NCBI RefSeq assembly: GCF_021129305.1
Contig: NZ_JAJOMB010000032.1
Coordinates: forward strand, 16,885 to 80,884
DNA length: 64,000 nt
From: Kineosporia babensis
GTDB lineage: Bacteria; Actinomycetota; Actinomycetes; Actinomycetales; Kineosporiaceae
Direction: 5' to 3'
The position numbers were made by a program, and so were the translations under genes. Position 1 is the stretch's first letter. Each line of letters starts with the position of its first letter. Below, piece after piece: positions 34,716 to 43,613 of this stretch. Below the pieces are notes generated by a model. The model saw nothing but the letters and a program-made list of their open reading frames with translations, was not told where the DNA came from and made no database searches.

Positions 34716-35063
34716 CATGGAGAGCATCGCGGCATGCTCGGGAGTGGCGAAGAGCGCCATCTACCGCTGTACCAAGGTGCCGCTTTCGTCCCTCGCGTGC
34801 GTGCCTTGCGCGGGCTGATGGTGGAGGCTCAGCTGGAGCCAGGGGTCCAGGATCCGTTCCGTGCCTGGGTCCAGTCACGTCGTGACGTCGTGCTGCACCT
34901 GCTCATCCGCGCACGCGAACGCGGGGAGATACGCCCGGACGCCGACCTGGATCTCGCCGTTGATCAGATGTTCGGCGTGTTCTGGTATCGCCTTCTCGTT
35001 GGGCATCTCTCCTGGATTCGCAAGCAGCTACAGCCCACATCCGCCAGATGCTCGATGGCCTGA
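34693..35063 (+). pseudogene. TetR family regulator remnant with a frameshift
   Basis: A TetR HTH core (ITMESIAACSGVAKSAIYR) runs to about 34770 and then continues in another frame with YQGAAFVPRVRALRGLMVEA, RDVVLHLLIRARERGEIRPD and DQMFGVFWYRLLVGHLS, the usual TetR C-terminal helices. The first helix and the start codon are absent. Confidence 0.7.
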
Positions 35064-35658
35064 AGGCGTGATGCCGGGTTCGACTGCGCAGGAGGTTGCG
35101 AGGGCCGGGCTGGGCTTGGCGCCTTCGCCGTCGGCGACCTTTGCCCGGGCGTCGTGGGAGGCCAATCCGCTTCGTGGTGTGCTTGTGAACCTGGCTGGGC
35201 CAGTCGCGCCGTCTCCGTGGCCCTTTCGTAGGCTTCGACCGAGGACTTCCCGACGACGATGCTTCCTGAGCTCAGGAAGCCGGTGCTCGGTTAGTTAACT
35301 GAACTCTTCTGGAGAACCGAGCCGGTACGTTCGTCCTGGGACGGGGAGGTCCTGTGGTGGTCGGGGGTATCGGGCGGCTGGCGGAGTTCGACACCGGTTT
35401 ACGGGTGGCGGGTTCTGTTTTCAGAGTCGGAACACGTTTCTGCGTCGTCGTTCTTACGGGAGTTGGTGGCTTCGGACGGCAGCGTCTCGACGTTGTGTCG
35501 GCACGCCTTCGAGTCGCTCGCTCGAACTGTTCAGGCAGCGAACCGGCGGGCCAGGTCCTTGCCGTGACCCCGGCGATCTTCGAGTCTCTCGGTCTGGTGG
35601 GTACGGCCGGCCAAGATTACTTTGAAAGATCAACCCACCACCGTGAGGAACGTACACT
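35064..35658. other. Stretch without a recognisable gene
   Basis: No frame has convincing coding character. A short palindrome-like element TTAGTTAACTGA near 35293 resembles TetR/MarR half-sites but has no gene nearby to explain it. Probably decayed DNA left from the TetR/DJ-1 debris. Confidence 0.4.
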
Positions 35659-36039
35659 TCATGGCTTGTGGGTTGTGGAAGGCTTTGCGACCAGTCCCAT
35701 TTCGGACTGCAGGTATTCATCTAGCTTGTTCCGGGTCAGACTTATTTGCTCAAGTTTGCTGGTCAGTTCCTCGCGGAGCGTGAGGACCTGACGGCCGATG
35801 CCTTCGCAGTCGCCGGTCGGTCCAGCGTCGCCGGTGCAGGGGAGGATGAGCTTGATGATGTCGCTGGAGAGGCCGGAGTCCAGCATGGAACGGATGAGTT
35901 CGACTGTCTGGACGGCGGTTTCGTCATAGTCGCGGTAGCCGTTGGACAGACGTGAGGCGGTGATCAGGCCCACCTCTTCGTAGTAGCGCAGTGCGCGGGG
36001 ACTTGCCCCGGTCGCTTCGGCGAGCTGACTGATTTTCAC
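35659..36039 (-). CDS. MerR family regulator
   Basis: A 126-residue regulator. The N-terminal winged helix reads KISQLAEATGASPRALRYYE and VGLITASRLSNGYRDYDE, a textbook MerR motif; the following helix is the dimer coiled coil. Two Cys (PCTGDAG..GDC) precede the coil but do not match the usual metal-binding pair, so an organic inducer is more likely. GTG at 36039 behind AAGGAGA. It is divergent from the hydrolase at 36290, with MerR-like operators between. Confidence 0.92.
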   Translation of the reverse strand: MKISQLAEATGASPRALRYYEEVGLITASRLSNGYRDYDETAVQTVELIRSMLDSGLSSDIIKLILPCTGDAGPTGDCEGIGRQVLTLREELTSKLEQISLTRNKLDEYLQSEMGLVAKPSTTHKP

Positions 36040-36066
36040 CGTTGCGAGTCTCCTTGCCGTTGAACC

Positions 36067-36082
36067 CTGACATGGACGTCAG
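36067..36082. promoter_or_regulatory. Probable MerR operator near the regulator
   Basis: Inverted repeat CTGAC-N6-GTCAG 28 bp from the MerR start at 36039, with partial further symmetry outward (AACC / AGTT). Position suggests autoregulation. Confidence 0.5.
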
Positions 36083-36250
36083 AGTTTACACCTGGCTACT
36101 GGGCAGAAAAGTTGGAGTAGTCGCCTATCGCCCGACCGGGCCACTGCCGCCTAGTTCGGATCGGGGCACCTTCGCTGTACGCCCCGCAGTCCAGGCAGCC
36201 CGGCACCAAATTATGCCGTATGTACCGATATCCAGCTCTCATGTTCGGGG

Positions 36251-36280
36251 TTGACCTTCACGCTAACGTCAATCTTTACC
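36251..36280 (+). promoter_or_regulatory. MerR-type promoter of the hydrolase gene
   Basis: TTGACC (36251) and TTTACC (36275) are separated by about 18-19 bases, the over-long spacing typical of MerR-controlled promoters. GTCAA at 36268-36272 forms a dyad with TTGAC at 36251-36255. The hydrolase ATG is at 36290. Confidence 0.5.
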
Positions 36281-36289
36281 GTCCTGTTC

Positions 36290-36889
36290 ATGACATCAGC
36301 AACGACTGAACGACGCGCTCTGATCTTCCACGGTTTCGGTGCTACGCCCGATGACCACTGGTTCACCTGGCTGGCCAAGCAGCTGGAGTCATCCGGGTTC
36401 TCCGCGCAGGTCCCGGCTCTTCCGGATCCGCTGGACCCCAACCCGCAGCGGTGGGTCGCCGAGGTGGGGCAGGCACTCTCCCGGCCCGCCGGTGACCCGG
36501 TCGACCAGAACACGGTGGTGGTGGCGCACAGCCTCGGCGTGCTCACGGTCCTGCGGTATCTCGCGACGCTCGAGGGGCCGTGGCGGCTCGGGGAACTGGT
36601 TCTGGTCTCCGGTTTCGTGGACCTGCTTCCCGCCCTGCCGAACCTGGACGCCTACATCGGCAACGGCCTCCAGCCGGCCGAGCTGAGCGAACTGAGCAAG
36701 CACGTGGACCGGATCACGATCCTGCGCTCCGACGTCGACGCTCTGGTCCCGGTTGAGCTGACCGACCGCCTGGCCACCCTGCTCGGGGTTTCCGCCGTGG
36801 TCGTTCCCGGGGCAGGTCACTTCCTGGGCATGGACGGGATCACTGAGCTTCCGCAGGCACTCGAGGCCATCACCGCCGGTCGTTCCTGA
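36290..36889 (+). CDS. RBBP9/YdeN-like alpha/beta hydrolase
   Basis: A 199-residue small hydrolase. The opening ALIFHGFGATPDDHWFTWLA is diagnostic of the RBBP9/YdeN family, and the nucleophile Ser81 is in VVAHSLGVL. An acid lies in RSDVDALVP and a histidine in VPGAGHFLGMDG, so the triad is complete. ATG at 36290 lies directly after a MerR-type promoter; the divergent MerR (36039) is the likely activator. Serine hydrolase of unknown substrate. Confidence 0.92.
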   Translation: MTSATTERRALIFHGFGATPDDHWFTWLAKQLESSGFSAQVPALPDPLDPNPQRWVAEVGQALSRPAGDPVDQNTVVVAHSLGVLTVLRYLATLEGPWRLGELVLVSGFVDLLPALPNLDAYIGNGLQPAELSELSKHVDRITILRSDVDALVPVELTDRLATLLGVSAVVVPGAGHFLGMDGITELPQALEAITAGRS

Positions 36890-37018
36890 CCAGCTGTTCC
36901 CAGGTTCGAGGGACGAGGTGCGGCCTGAGGGAGCACCTCGTCCAGCACGAGAGCGACTGAGCCAGTCGTGCGCACCATCCGATCTCTAGAACATGATTCA
37001 CCGACATGAGGTTCCCCT

Positions 37019-37915
37019 GTGCTGCCCACCGTGAACAACGTCCCTCATCTGCCCGAAGGTTTCGCCGATACCTTCACCAGCCGCACCGTTGAGGTGAATG
37101 GACTGAAACTGCACGCCGTCGTCGGCGGTCAGGGCCCGGCCCTGCTCCTGCTGCCGGGGTGGCCCCAGTTCTGGTACGCCTGGCGACTGGCCATGCCCGC
37201 CCTGGCGCAGAACTTCAGCGTGGTCGCCATCGACCTGCGTGGCATGGGTGCCAGCGACAAGCCCGATGCTGGCTACGACCCGGTCTCTCTGGCGTCTGAC
37301 GCGGCCGGGGCGATGCAGGCGCTCGGTCACGAGAAGTACTACGTGGCCGGGTACGACCTGGGCATGATCGTGGGCTACGCCCTGACCGCGGCCCATCCCG
37401 AACTGGTGATGAAACTGGCCGTGATGGAGTCGATCCTGCCGGGCCTGTCACCGATGCCGCCCCTGCTCATGGACCCGCAGACCAACGAGCTGGTGTGGCA
37501 CTTCGTCTTCAACCGGCTGGAGTCGATCAATGAGCAACTGGTGAGCGGCCGCGAGGGCCTCTACTTCAGCCACCAGTTCGCCACGAAAGCGGCTACCCCG
37601 GAAAAGATCCCGGCGCAGGCGGTAGACGTCTACGTCGAGGCGCTGCGCGACCCGGCCACCCTGCGAGCCAGCTTCGAGTACTACCGAGCCAACGACATGT
37701 TCGACCAGATCGCGGCCCTGAAGGCAGCCGGCCCGCTGACCATGCCGGTCCTGGCGGTCGGCGGCGAGGTCGGTATCCGCGAGGGCGTTGAGCAGGCCCT
37801 GCGCATGGTGGCCGAGGACGTTCAGGGTGACCTGGCCCCGGACGCCGCTCATTTCATCCCTGAAGAAGCCCCGGAGTGGACGTCCCGGCGTCTGCTGGAG
37901 TTCTTCCTCGCCTGA
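37019..37915 (+). CDS. Alpha/beta hydrolase, epoxide hydrolase/dehalogenase-like
   Basis: A 298-residue hydrolase. The oxyanion segment LLLLPGWPQFWYAWR and the nucleophile Asp113 in AGYDLGMIVGY (an Asp where serine hydrolases have Ser) place it with soluble epoxide hydrolases and haloalkane dehalogenases. DLRGMGASDKP and the terminal histidine in DAAHFIPEEAPE fit. GTG at 37019. It stands between the RBBP9-like gene and an MFS pump, all rightward. It probably opens an epoxide or ester of a xenobiotic; substrate unknown. Confidence 0.9.
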   Translation: MLPTVNNVPHLPEGFADTFTSRTVEVNGLKLHAVVGGQGPALLLLPGWPQFWYAWRLAMPALAQNFSVVAIDLRGMGASDKPDAGYDPVSLASDAAGAMQALGHEKYYVAGYDLGMIVGYALTAAHPELVMKLAVMESILPGLSPMPPLLMDPQTNELVWHFVFNRLESINEQLVSGREGLYFSHQFATKAATPEKIPAQAVDVYVEALRDPATLRASFEYYRANDMFDQIAALKAAGPLTMPVLAVGGEVGIREGVEQALRMVAEDVQGDLAPDAAHFIPEEAPEWTSRRLLEFFLA

Positions 37916-38103
37916 GCGCACCCGGTGGTGCCGGCCGCTGCGGTGACCGGCACCACCCGTCCCACGATCCGCGCTGCTCCCGCAGTGGTCCCTTCTCAGC
38001 GAGCGAACTCCTGGACCGGTCCCCGTATCTGCTGTTGAGGCACCGGCAGAGCCCATGGGGCTCGACATCCATGTCCACCGCGCCTCCGAAGAGAGATCGA
38101 TCC

Positions 38104-39600
38104 GTGACCACCTCACAAGATTCCCCCGGCGCCCCATCCATACCTGCCCATCCGCATCACGCTCAGCGCTGGCTGATCCTCGGGGTGCTGGGCGCGGCGC
38201 AGTTGATGGTCGTGCTCGACGCCACGATCGTGAACATCGCTCTGCCCTCGGCCCAGGAGGACCTGGGTTTCTCCCACGACGCCCGGCAGTGGGTCATCAC
38301 CGCCTACGCGCTGGCCTTCGGTGCCCTGCTCCCGCTGGGTGGGCGGGTCGGTGACCTGATGGGGCGCAAACGTGCGCTGCTGATCGGCCTGATCGGCTTC
38401 GCCGCCGCCTCCGCGATCGGTGGGGCAGCCACCGACATCGGGATGCTGGTCACCGCCCGTGCAGCCCAGGGGGTGTTCGGCGCGCTCCTGGCCCCGGCCA
38501 CGCTGTCCCTGCTGATGACGACCTTCACCGACGCGCGCGAACGGGCCAAGGCCTTCGGCATCTACGGTGCCATCGCCGGGGCGGGCCTGGCCGCCGGACT
38601 GCTGCTCGGCGGCGTTCTCACCCAGTGGCTGGACTGGCGTTGGTGCCTGTACGTCAACATCGTCATCGCGGTGGTGACGGTGGCCGGGGCCTGGACCACG
38701 CTGCACCATCAGGCACCCGAGGGGCCTCGGCCACGCCTGGACATCCCCGGCACCCTCACCGTCTCAGCCGGTCTGTTCTGTCTGGTCAACGGATTCGCGA
38801 ACGCTGAGACACACGCCTGGGGCGAGCCGGCGGTCTGGGCCTGCCTGGTGGCCGCTGTCGTCCTGCTCACCGTGTTCACCCTGATCGAGACTCGGGTGGC
38901 CCACCCGCTCATCCCGTTACGTGTCCTGTTCGACCGCACACGCGGCGCAGCCCTGCTCTCGGTCATGCTCCTGGGGCTGGGGCAGTTCGGTGTCCTGTTG
39001 TTCCTGACCTACTACTTCCAGCAGAACCTAGGGCTCAGCCCGATCAGCAGCGGTGCCGCCTTCGTGCCGATGATCGCCGGTCTGGCGGTGACAGCAACCG
39101 CAGCCAACAGCATCCTGGTGCCCCGGTACGGGGCCCGTCCCCTGGTCCCGACCGGATTCGTCGTCGCCGGTGCCGGGTTGTTCTGGCTCACCGGCATCGA
39201 CACGACCTCCAGCTACACCAGCGACGTGCTGGGACCGCTCATCGTGACCGGAATCGGCACGGGCATGGCCATCGCCCCGGCCATGACAGCCGGTATCTCC
39301 GGCGTCCGCGCCGAAGACGCCGGAGCTGCCTCGGCCCTGATGAACACCGGCCAGCAAGTCGGTTACTCGGTCGGAACCGCTGTGCTCAGTTCCATTGCTG
39401 CCAGCGCCCTGACCGACCAGCTTGCAGGCCAGAACAGCATCAGCAGCGCCGTCGCCGCCGGGGCCGCCGTGCACAGTTACACCACCACGTTCATGTGGTG
39501 CGCCGTCATCTTCCTGATCGGTGCCGTGATCTCCGGGGCGCTGCTGCGCTCAGGACCACTCGCCCAGGACCCAGATGCAGGGCCCGTCGTCCACGTGTGA
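38104..39600 (+). CDS. MFS efflux transporter, 14-helix DHA2 family
   Basis: A 498-residue membrane protein. Helix 1 contains VVLDATIVNIALPSAQEDLG (the D1 motif of DHA2 pumps), loop 2-3 GGRVGDLMGRKRAL is the MFS signature, and helix 5 contains the antiporter motif in AAQGVFGALLAPATL. Fourteen hydrophobic helices are expected from its length. The GTG at 38104 is chosen as start because GAAGAGAG lies 8 bases upstream; an ATG at 38071 is in frame. Likely proton-driven efflux of a toxic compound. Same direction as the epoxide-hydrolase-like gene 190 bp upstream. Confidence 0.93.
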   Translation: MTTSQDSPGAPSIPAHPHHAQRWLILGVLGAAQLMVVLDATIVNIALPSAQEDLGFSHDARQWVITAYALAFGALLPLGGRVGDLMGRKRALLIGLIGFAAASAIGGAATDIGMLVTARAAQGVFGALLAPATLSLLMTTFTDARERAKAFGIYGAIAGAGLAAGLLLGGVLTQWLDWRWCLYVNIVIAVVTVAGAWTTLHHQAPEGPRPRLDIPGTLTVSAGLFCLVNGFANAETHAWGEPAVWACLVAAVVLLTVFTLIETRVAHPLIPLRVLFDRTRGAALLSVMLLGLGQFGVLLFLTYYFQQNLGLSPISSGAAFVPMIAGLAVTATAANSILVPRYGARPLVPTGFVVAGAGLFWLTGIDTTSSYTSDVLGPLIVTGIGTGMAIAPAMTAGISGVRAEDAGAASALMNTGQQVGYSVGTAVLSSIAASALTDQLAGQNSISSAVAAGAAVHSYTTTFMWCAVIFLIGAVISGALLRSGPLAQDPDAGPVVHV

Positions 39601-39732
39601 TCCACGCAGGGCCTTCGCCCGCGACGAGTCGCCCAGACCATCCCCGTGCCTTGACGCATCCATGAAGGGCGCACAAGGCCCAGAACGCCATTCATCATGT
39701 GTTCCAGTAGATTCCAGCAAGGGTGAGACGAA

Positions 39733-40683
39733 GTGACGAGAGTAGAGCTCGACCCGGCGATCACGAAAGCTTTTCGGGAGCACCCGGAACTGACCTTCGA
39801 GATCACCGCCGAAAACCTCCCAGTGATCAGGACGATGGCCCCGTCCGGGTCACTCGATGACCTGGTCGCAGACAGCAGGTTCACGGCCCAGGAACGTGTC
39901 GTTCCCAGCACCACGGATGCACCGGACGTCACCCTGCTGATCCTGTCGCCGACCGGCTTCACCGGACCTCGCCCCGTGATCTACTACATTCACGGAGGAG
40001 GCATGGTCCTGGGAGATCGGTACACCGGTATCGAACTCGTGGCACCGTTCGCAGCCAACCACGGCGCGATCATCGTATCCGTCGAATACCGGCTGTCACC
40101 CGAACATCCGCACCCTGCACCCATAGACGACTGCTACGCCGGCCTGGTCTGGACCGCTGAGCACGCCGACGAGTTCCATGCAGACCCGCACCAGATCTCG
40201 GTCCTCGGCATCAGCGCCGGAGGTGGACTGGCCGCCGGGATCACCCTGATGGCCCGCGACCGGTCAGGTCCGGCCATCACTCACCAGATCCTGTGGTCAC
40301 CGATGCTGGACGACCGCGAACTGACTCCCTCCAGCGTGGACTTCACCGGTGAAGGCAGCTGGCACCGGGAGAACAACCGCTTCGCCTGGGCAGCCCTGCT
40401 CGGCGATGCAGTCCGCAGCGACACCGTATCCCCCTACGCAGCGCCCGCCAGGGCCGTCGATCTGTCCGGACTGCCGCCCGCCTTCATCGACGTCGGGAAT
40501 GCCGAGCCCTTCCGCGACCCGGCCATCGACTACGCGGCTCGCCTGTCCCAGGCCGGCATCCAGGTCGAGTTCCACATGTGGCCCGGAGGTGTCCACACGT
40601 TCGAACTGATGGTGCCGGACGCGCCTATCTCCGTCGGAAACCGCCACGCACGCCACGCCTACGTCGAGCGCATGCTCGCCTGA
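39733..40683 (+). CDS. Alpha/beta hydrolase, hormone-sensitive-lipase-like (HGGG)
   Basis: A 316-residue esterase. The HGGG oxyanion loop (87-90, YYIHGGGMVLG) and the nucleophile Ser161 in GISAGGG, then the acid in GNAEPFRDP and the histidine in PGGVHTFE, place it in the HSL (family IV) esterases. No signal peptide. GTG start at 39733. It follows the MFS gene after 132 bp, in the same direction. Ester substrate unknown. Confidence 0.93.
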   Translation: MTRVELDPAITKAFREHPELTFEITAENLPVIRTMAPSGSLDDLVADSRFTAQERVVPSTTDAPDVTLLILSPTGFTGPRPVIYYIHGGGMVLGDRYTGIELVAPFAANHGAIIVSVEYRLSPEHPHPAPIDDCYAGLVWTAEHADEFHADPHQISVLGISAGGGLAAGITLMARDRSGPAITHQILWSPMLDDRELTPSSVDFTGEGSWHRENNRFAWAALLGDAVRSDTVSPYAAPARAVDLSGLPPAFIDVGNAEPFRDPAIDYAARLSQAGIQVEFHMWPGGVHTFELMVPDAPISVGNRHARHAYVERMLA

Positions 40684-41098
40684 CCGAACGAAAAGGGGTC
40701 CGCGTCACCACAGATCCACAGGATTTGGCACCCGGGTCCGGAAGACCCGTCAACACGGTCGTGGATCTCCCTCATGCACGGTTAGAAAACAGCTCGACGC
40801 CCTCTTGCCCGCAATCACGCTCCATCAGCCTCCCGATATTCGAAACACCGGTGGCGACAGCGAATCCGGAGCCGAAGAGCGGCATCTTCAGCTCACCTCC
40901 GATGGCTGCTAACCGAGGCGCCCGGGCGAAGATGCCGAGGATGGACGCGTTTGCTCGGCTGCCAGTGTCACGACCCACGACAGGGTGGTGCTCGCGGTCA
41001 AAGAGCGGCTCGAGGCCGTTGAAGGAACGGGATAGTGGGGGCGATTGCCGTGATGGCCGGGAATCGCCCCCACGTCGTTCTCTGGTGCCAGGCTGCTG
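40684..41098. other. Stretch without a recognisable gene
   Basis: No protein-like frame, strong hairpin or RNA gene found. A frame runs on from the esterase end but has no coding character. Confidence 0.35.
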
Positions 41099-41248
41099 CT
41101 ACCCGCCCATGAGCTGCAGGAGCATGTGGCCGGCGGCCATCACCGCAGCGATGCTGCACACCAGGAGGGTGAACAGCACTTCCCGCCAGAAGTTCACGGC
41201 GACAGCGGCAACGATGAACGCCACGAGCAGTAACGCCGTCACGTCCAT
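41099..41248 (-). CDS. Small single-pass or hairpin membrane protein, 49 residues
   Basis: From ATG 41248 to TAG 41099: MDVTALLLVAFIVAAVAVNF, then WREVLFTLLVCSIAAVMAAG and HMLLQLMGG. Two hydrophobic segments around a WRE turn suggest a two-helix membrane hairpin. AGAGGTGG lies 7-8 bases upstream, and third positions are G/C-rich. No family recognised. Such mini-proteins are often missed; this one may be expressed. Confidence 0.55.
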   Translation of the reverse strand: MDVTALLLVAFIVAAVAVNFWREVLFTLLVCSIAAVMAAGHMLLQLMGG

Positions 41249-41706
41249 AGCCGACCACCTCTGTCGGGGCGTTGCTGCAGCCGGTGTGCGACGGAACCGC
41301 TCGTGGTCCGGGGATAACGGGTTGTAGTCTTGTGCATGTCAGCGACCTTCCCTAGAGATCGGCTGACGTCCCGCTGGGTCGGTGTTGGCGCACCGGCCCA
41401 GCTCGCGTTCGGCGCAGCCGATCAGCGATGTTCTGATCCGAGGCCGGCCTGAATCGTGTCCTGTGGGTCGGTAGCCCGATGCGGCCTCAACTCGGGCCCC
41501 AGGAGCGCAAGGTCAACCACCCCCTCTGCTGAAAATCGTCGCACCGGCATTTCTCCTCTGCAACTCCCGCAAAGCTGCTTTGTCGACGAGTGCGTCCCCC
41601 ATTCCTGTCAGAGCCTCTGACCTGCCGGAAAGCTAAGCGACACGCGACCGGTAAGTAATTCTGCAATTCCCTGTCCGAACCTTGCGCAAAGCGCTACCGT
41701 CCAGGT
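41249..41706. other. Intergenic region before the XRE/DUF397 pair
   Basis: No gene seen. Just before the GTG at 41707 lies TACCGT (a -10-like box at 41693), about 9 bases from the start codon, consistent with leaderless transcription of the regulator. TTGCGCAA, a short palindrome, lies at 41682. Confidence 0.4.
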
Positions 41707-42555
41707 GTGGCAGTGAGTCCAACGGTTCGCCGTCGACGACTGACCGCGGAGCTCAAAAGGCTCCGTGAGGCAAGCGGCCTGACCATTGACGAGGTCGCCC
41801 AGGACATCGGTGTCTCGAAGTCCGCCCTCTCACGGATCGAGAACGGCCTGGTCGGGGTCAAGCTCCCAGTTTTGCGTGCACTTTTTCGTGTCTACGAAGT
41901 CACTGGGCAGCAGGCGGAATTCCTGGAAAGGCTGTCCAGCCAGGCGGCCCAGAAGGGTTGGTGGCAGTACTTCGCCGCCGAGACCGTTGAACTCGATGCC
42001 ACCAAGACCTTGATCGGTCTGGAGGAGGAAGCCAGCACAGTCAACGATTTCTCGCTGACGTTCCTCTCCGGGCTCTTGCAGACCCGCGACTACGCGCGCG
42101 CCGTCATCCGGGGGGCCACCCTGGACGCGTCGGACGAGGGCGTGGAGAACGGTGTGCAGATGCGACTGCGCCGGCAGCAGCGCCTTGGTGATCTTCGGCT
42201 GTGGTCAGTCATTGCCGAGGAAGCCCTGATGCGCCCGATCGGTGGCCCGCAGGTGATGCGGGCACAGATCGAGCACCTCATCGCCAAGGCGCAGAGTCGG
42301 CGGATCACCGTTCAGGTCCTGGCCAAGGAACACCGTGAGCATCCTGGGATCACCGGTCCGTTCGTGATCCTGGGACTCGAACCACCACTCAACCTCAAGG
42401 CCGTCTACCTTGAAGGCAACCTGTGGGACGCGTGCCTGGAAGGACCCGACGAAGTTGCGCTCTACGAGCGCACTTTTGATGTTCTCCGGGCGATGGCGCT
42501 CAGCCCGCAGGAGTCCCTGGAGCGGCTGCAGACCAATCTGGAGAACTTCACGTGA
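41707..42555 (+). CDS. XRE family regulator, DUF5753 (Scr1-type)
   Basis: A 282-residue regulator. Residues ~10-65 carry an XRE HTH (KRLREASGLTIDEVAQDIGV, SKSALSRIENG). The rest is the DUF5753 domain (NDFSLTFLSGLLQTRDYARA, LRRQQRL, PQVMRAQIEHLI), shared with the Streptomyces Scr1/BldB-associated regulators. GTG at 41707. The next gene, a DUF397 protein, starts inside its stop codon (GTGA overlap), so the two are translationally coupled. DUF397 partners typically modulate the regulator. Confidence 0.93.
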   Translation: MAVSPTVRRRRLTAELKRLREASGLTIDEVAQDIGVSKSALSRIENGLVGVKLPVLRALFRVYEVTGQQAEFLERLSSQAAQKGWWQYFAAETVELDATKTLIGLEEEASTVNDFSLTFLSGLLQTRDYARAVIRGATLDASDEGVENGVQMRLRRQQRLGDLRLWSVIAEEALMRPIGGPQVMRAQIEHLIAKAQSRRITVQVLAKEHREHPGITGPFVILGLEPPLNLKAVYLEGNLWDACLEGPDEVALYERTFDVLRAMALSPQESLERLQTNLENFT

Positions 42556-42788
42556 GCATCGAGAACGCTGGTACCGGCACGGACAGTGGGACCTGGGCAG
42601 ACTTCCGCAAGAGCACCTTCAGCGGCGGGGGAGGGTGCGTCGAGGTCTCGTTGTCGGACCAGGGCGGCGCGCGGGTGCGCGACACCAAGAGCAAGGGACA
42701 GGGGCCGGTGCTGGAGTTCAACGCCGAGGAATGGTCGGCATTCCTGGCGGGGGCACGGGCCGGGGAGTTCGGCACGCCGCACTCCTGA
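42552..42788 (+). CDS. DUF397 domain protein
   Basis: A 78-residue protein with the DUF397 core WADFRKSTFSGGGGCVEVSL, VRDTKSKGQGPVLEF and WSAFLAGARAGEFG. Its GTG overlaps the stop codon of the XRE/DUF5753 gene. In actinomycetes these small proteins act with the upstream regulator, probably as an antagonist or co-factor. A second pair is at 60618/61481. Confidence 0.93.
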   Translation: MSIENAGTGTDSGTWADFRKSTFSGGGGCVEVSLSDQGGARVRDTKSKGQGPVLEFNAEEWSAFLAGARAGEFGTPHS

Positions 42789-43541
42789 CATCGAGGGGCG
42801 TCGGGCCAGGGGCTACGGCCCCTGGCCCGCTCTGCGACTCCACGCTGGGCGGTCCATAACCGGGCCCGCAGCAGTTGTTCAAAGGTGCGGCTTCCGATCC
42901 CGGCTCATCGGCGGGTTGATGGCGCGGTAGAACCAGGCCAGGCCTGGCCCCGCTCCCAGGACAGGGTCGTCGGTCCCGACCGCCGTTCAGAAAGCTTCCA
43001 GTGGCCCATCGTCGAGCAGGTGTCAGCCGGCGATCAGGTCGAGCACCGTCGAGGACTCCGCCCAGACGATCGCCGTCGACCAGGATGTTGCCCGGGCCAG
43101 GAGAAGGTCACAGAGCGTAGAGCAGTGGGCAGGTCGTCGCGGTCGATCACGTGGCCGCCGCCCATCCGGCGAGCCCACTTCCCGGGACTCCTCACGAGCG
43201 GCGCTGGCGATCACCTGGACCTTCGGCGAGTCGGTGCACCCCGAGCGTCACCAGTGGATGGCCATGAGGGCTTCCCACCCGACCGAAGCCAGACGGCTAG
43301 CGGCCAGTCGGCGATCCAGCTCCTTCCTTCGGAGCGCCGTCAAGATCGGTGACTCGATCGCATCAGGAAACGATGTTCGAGCTGTCATCGCTCAGCCAGC
43401 CGAGCGGCGGTGATCAGTTGGCCGCGTGGTTGCAAGGTCCCTTTCGGTCTCTGGCATGAGGGGAATCTGCGAGTCGGACCCGGTCTGTGGCAGGTCCAAG
43501 GCGTCTTCCCATGCTCTCGCATCGGTGCAGGTCAGAGGCAC
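42789..43541. other. Stretch without a recognisable gene, ending at a tandem repeat
   Basis: Several short frames on both strands lack continuity or family resemblance (for example reverse WSTAIVWAESSTVLDLIAG near 43040). The region probably holds promoter DNA for the LysM-BTAD gene plus decayed sequence. Confidence 0.35.
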
Positions 43542-43565
43542 AATAGAACGTCGAATAGAACGTCG
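43542..43565. repeat. Perfect 12-bp tandem direct repeat upstream of the LysM-BTAD gene
   Basis: AATAGAACGTCG occurs twice in a row, directly before ATGTTG, about 48 bp ahead of the GTG at 43614. Tandem direct repeats with ~11-12 bp phasing are the usual binding sites of SARP/BTAD regulators, so the gene may control itself through it. Confidence 0.6.
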
Positions 43566-43613
43566 ATGTTGTCTCATGTATCCCGTTGCCGAGTCGAGGG
43601 CACGGGAGGCCTT

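Noticed and set aside
35354..35791. Forward frame of 145 codons before the MerR gene end
   Set aside because: Weak composition, runs into the MerR gene antisense, no family or ribosome site.
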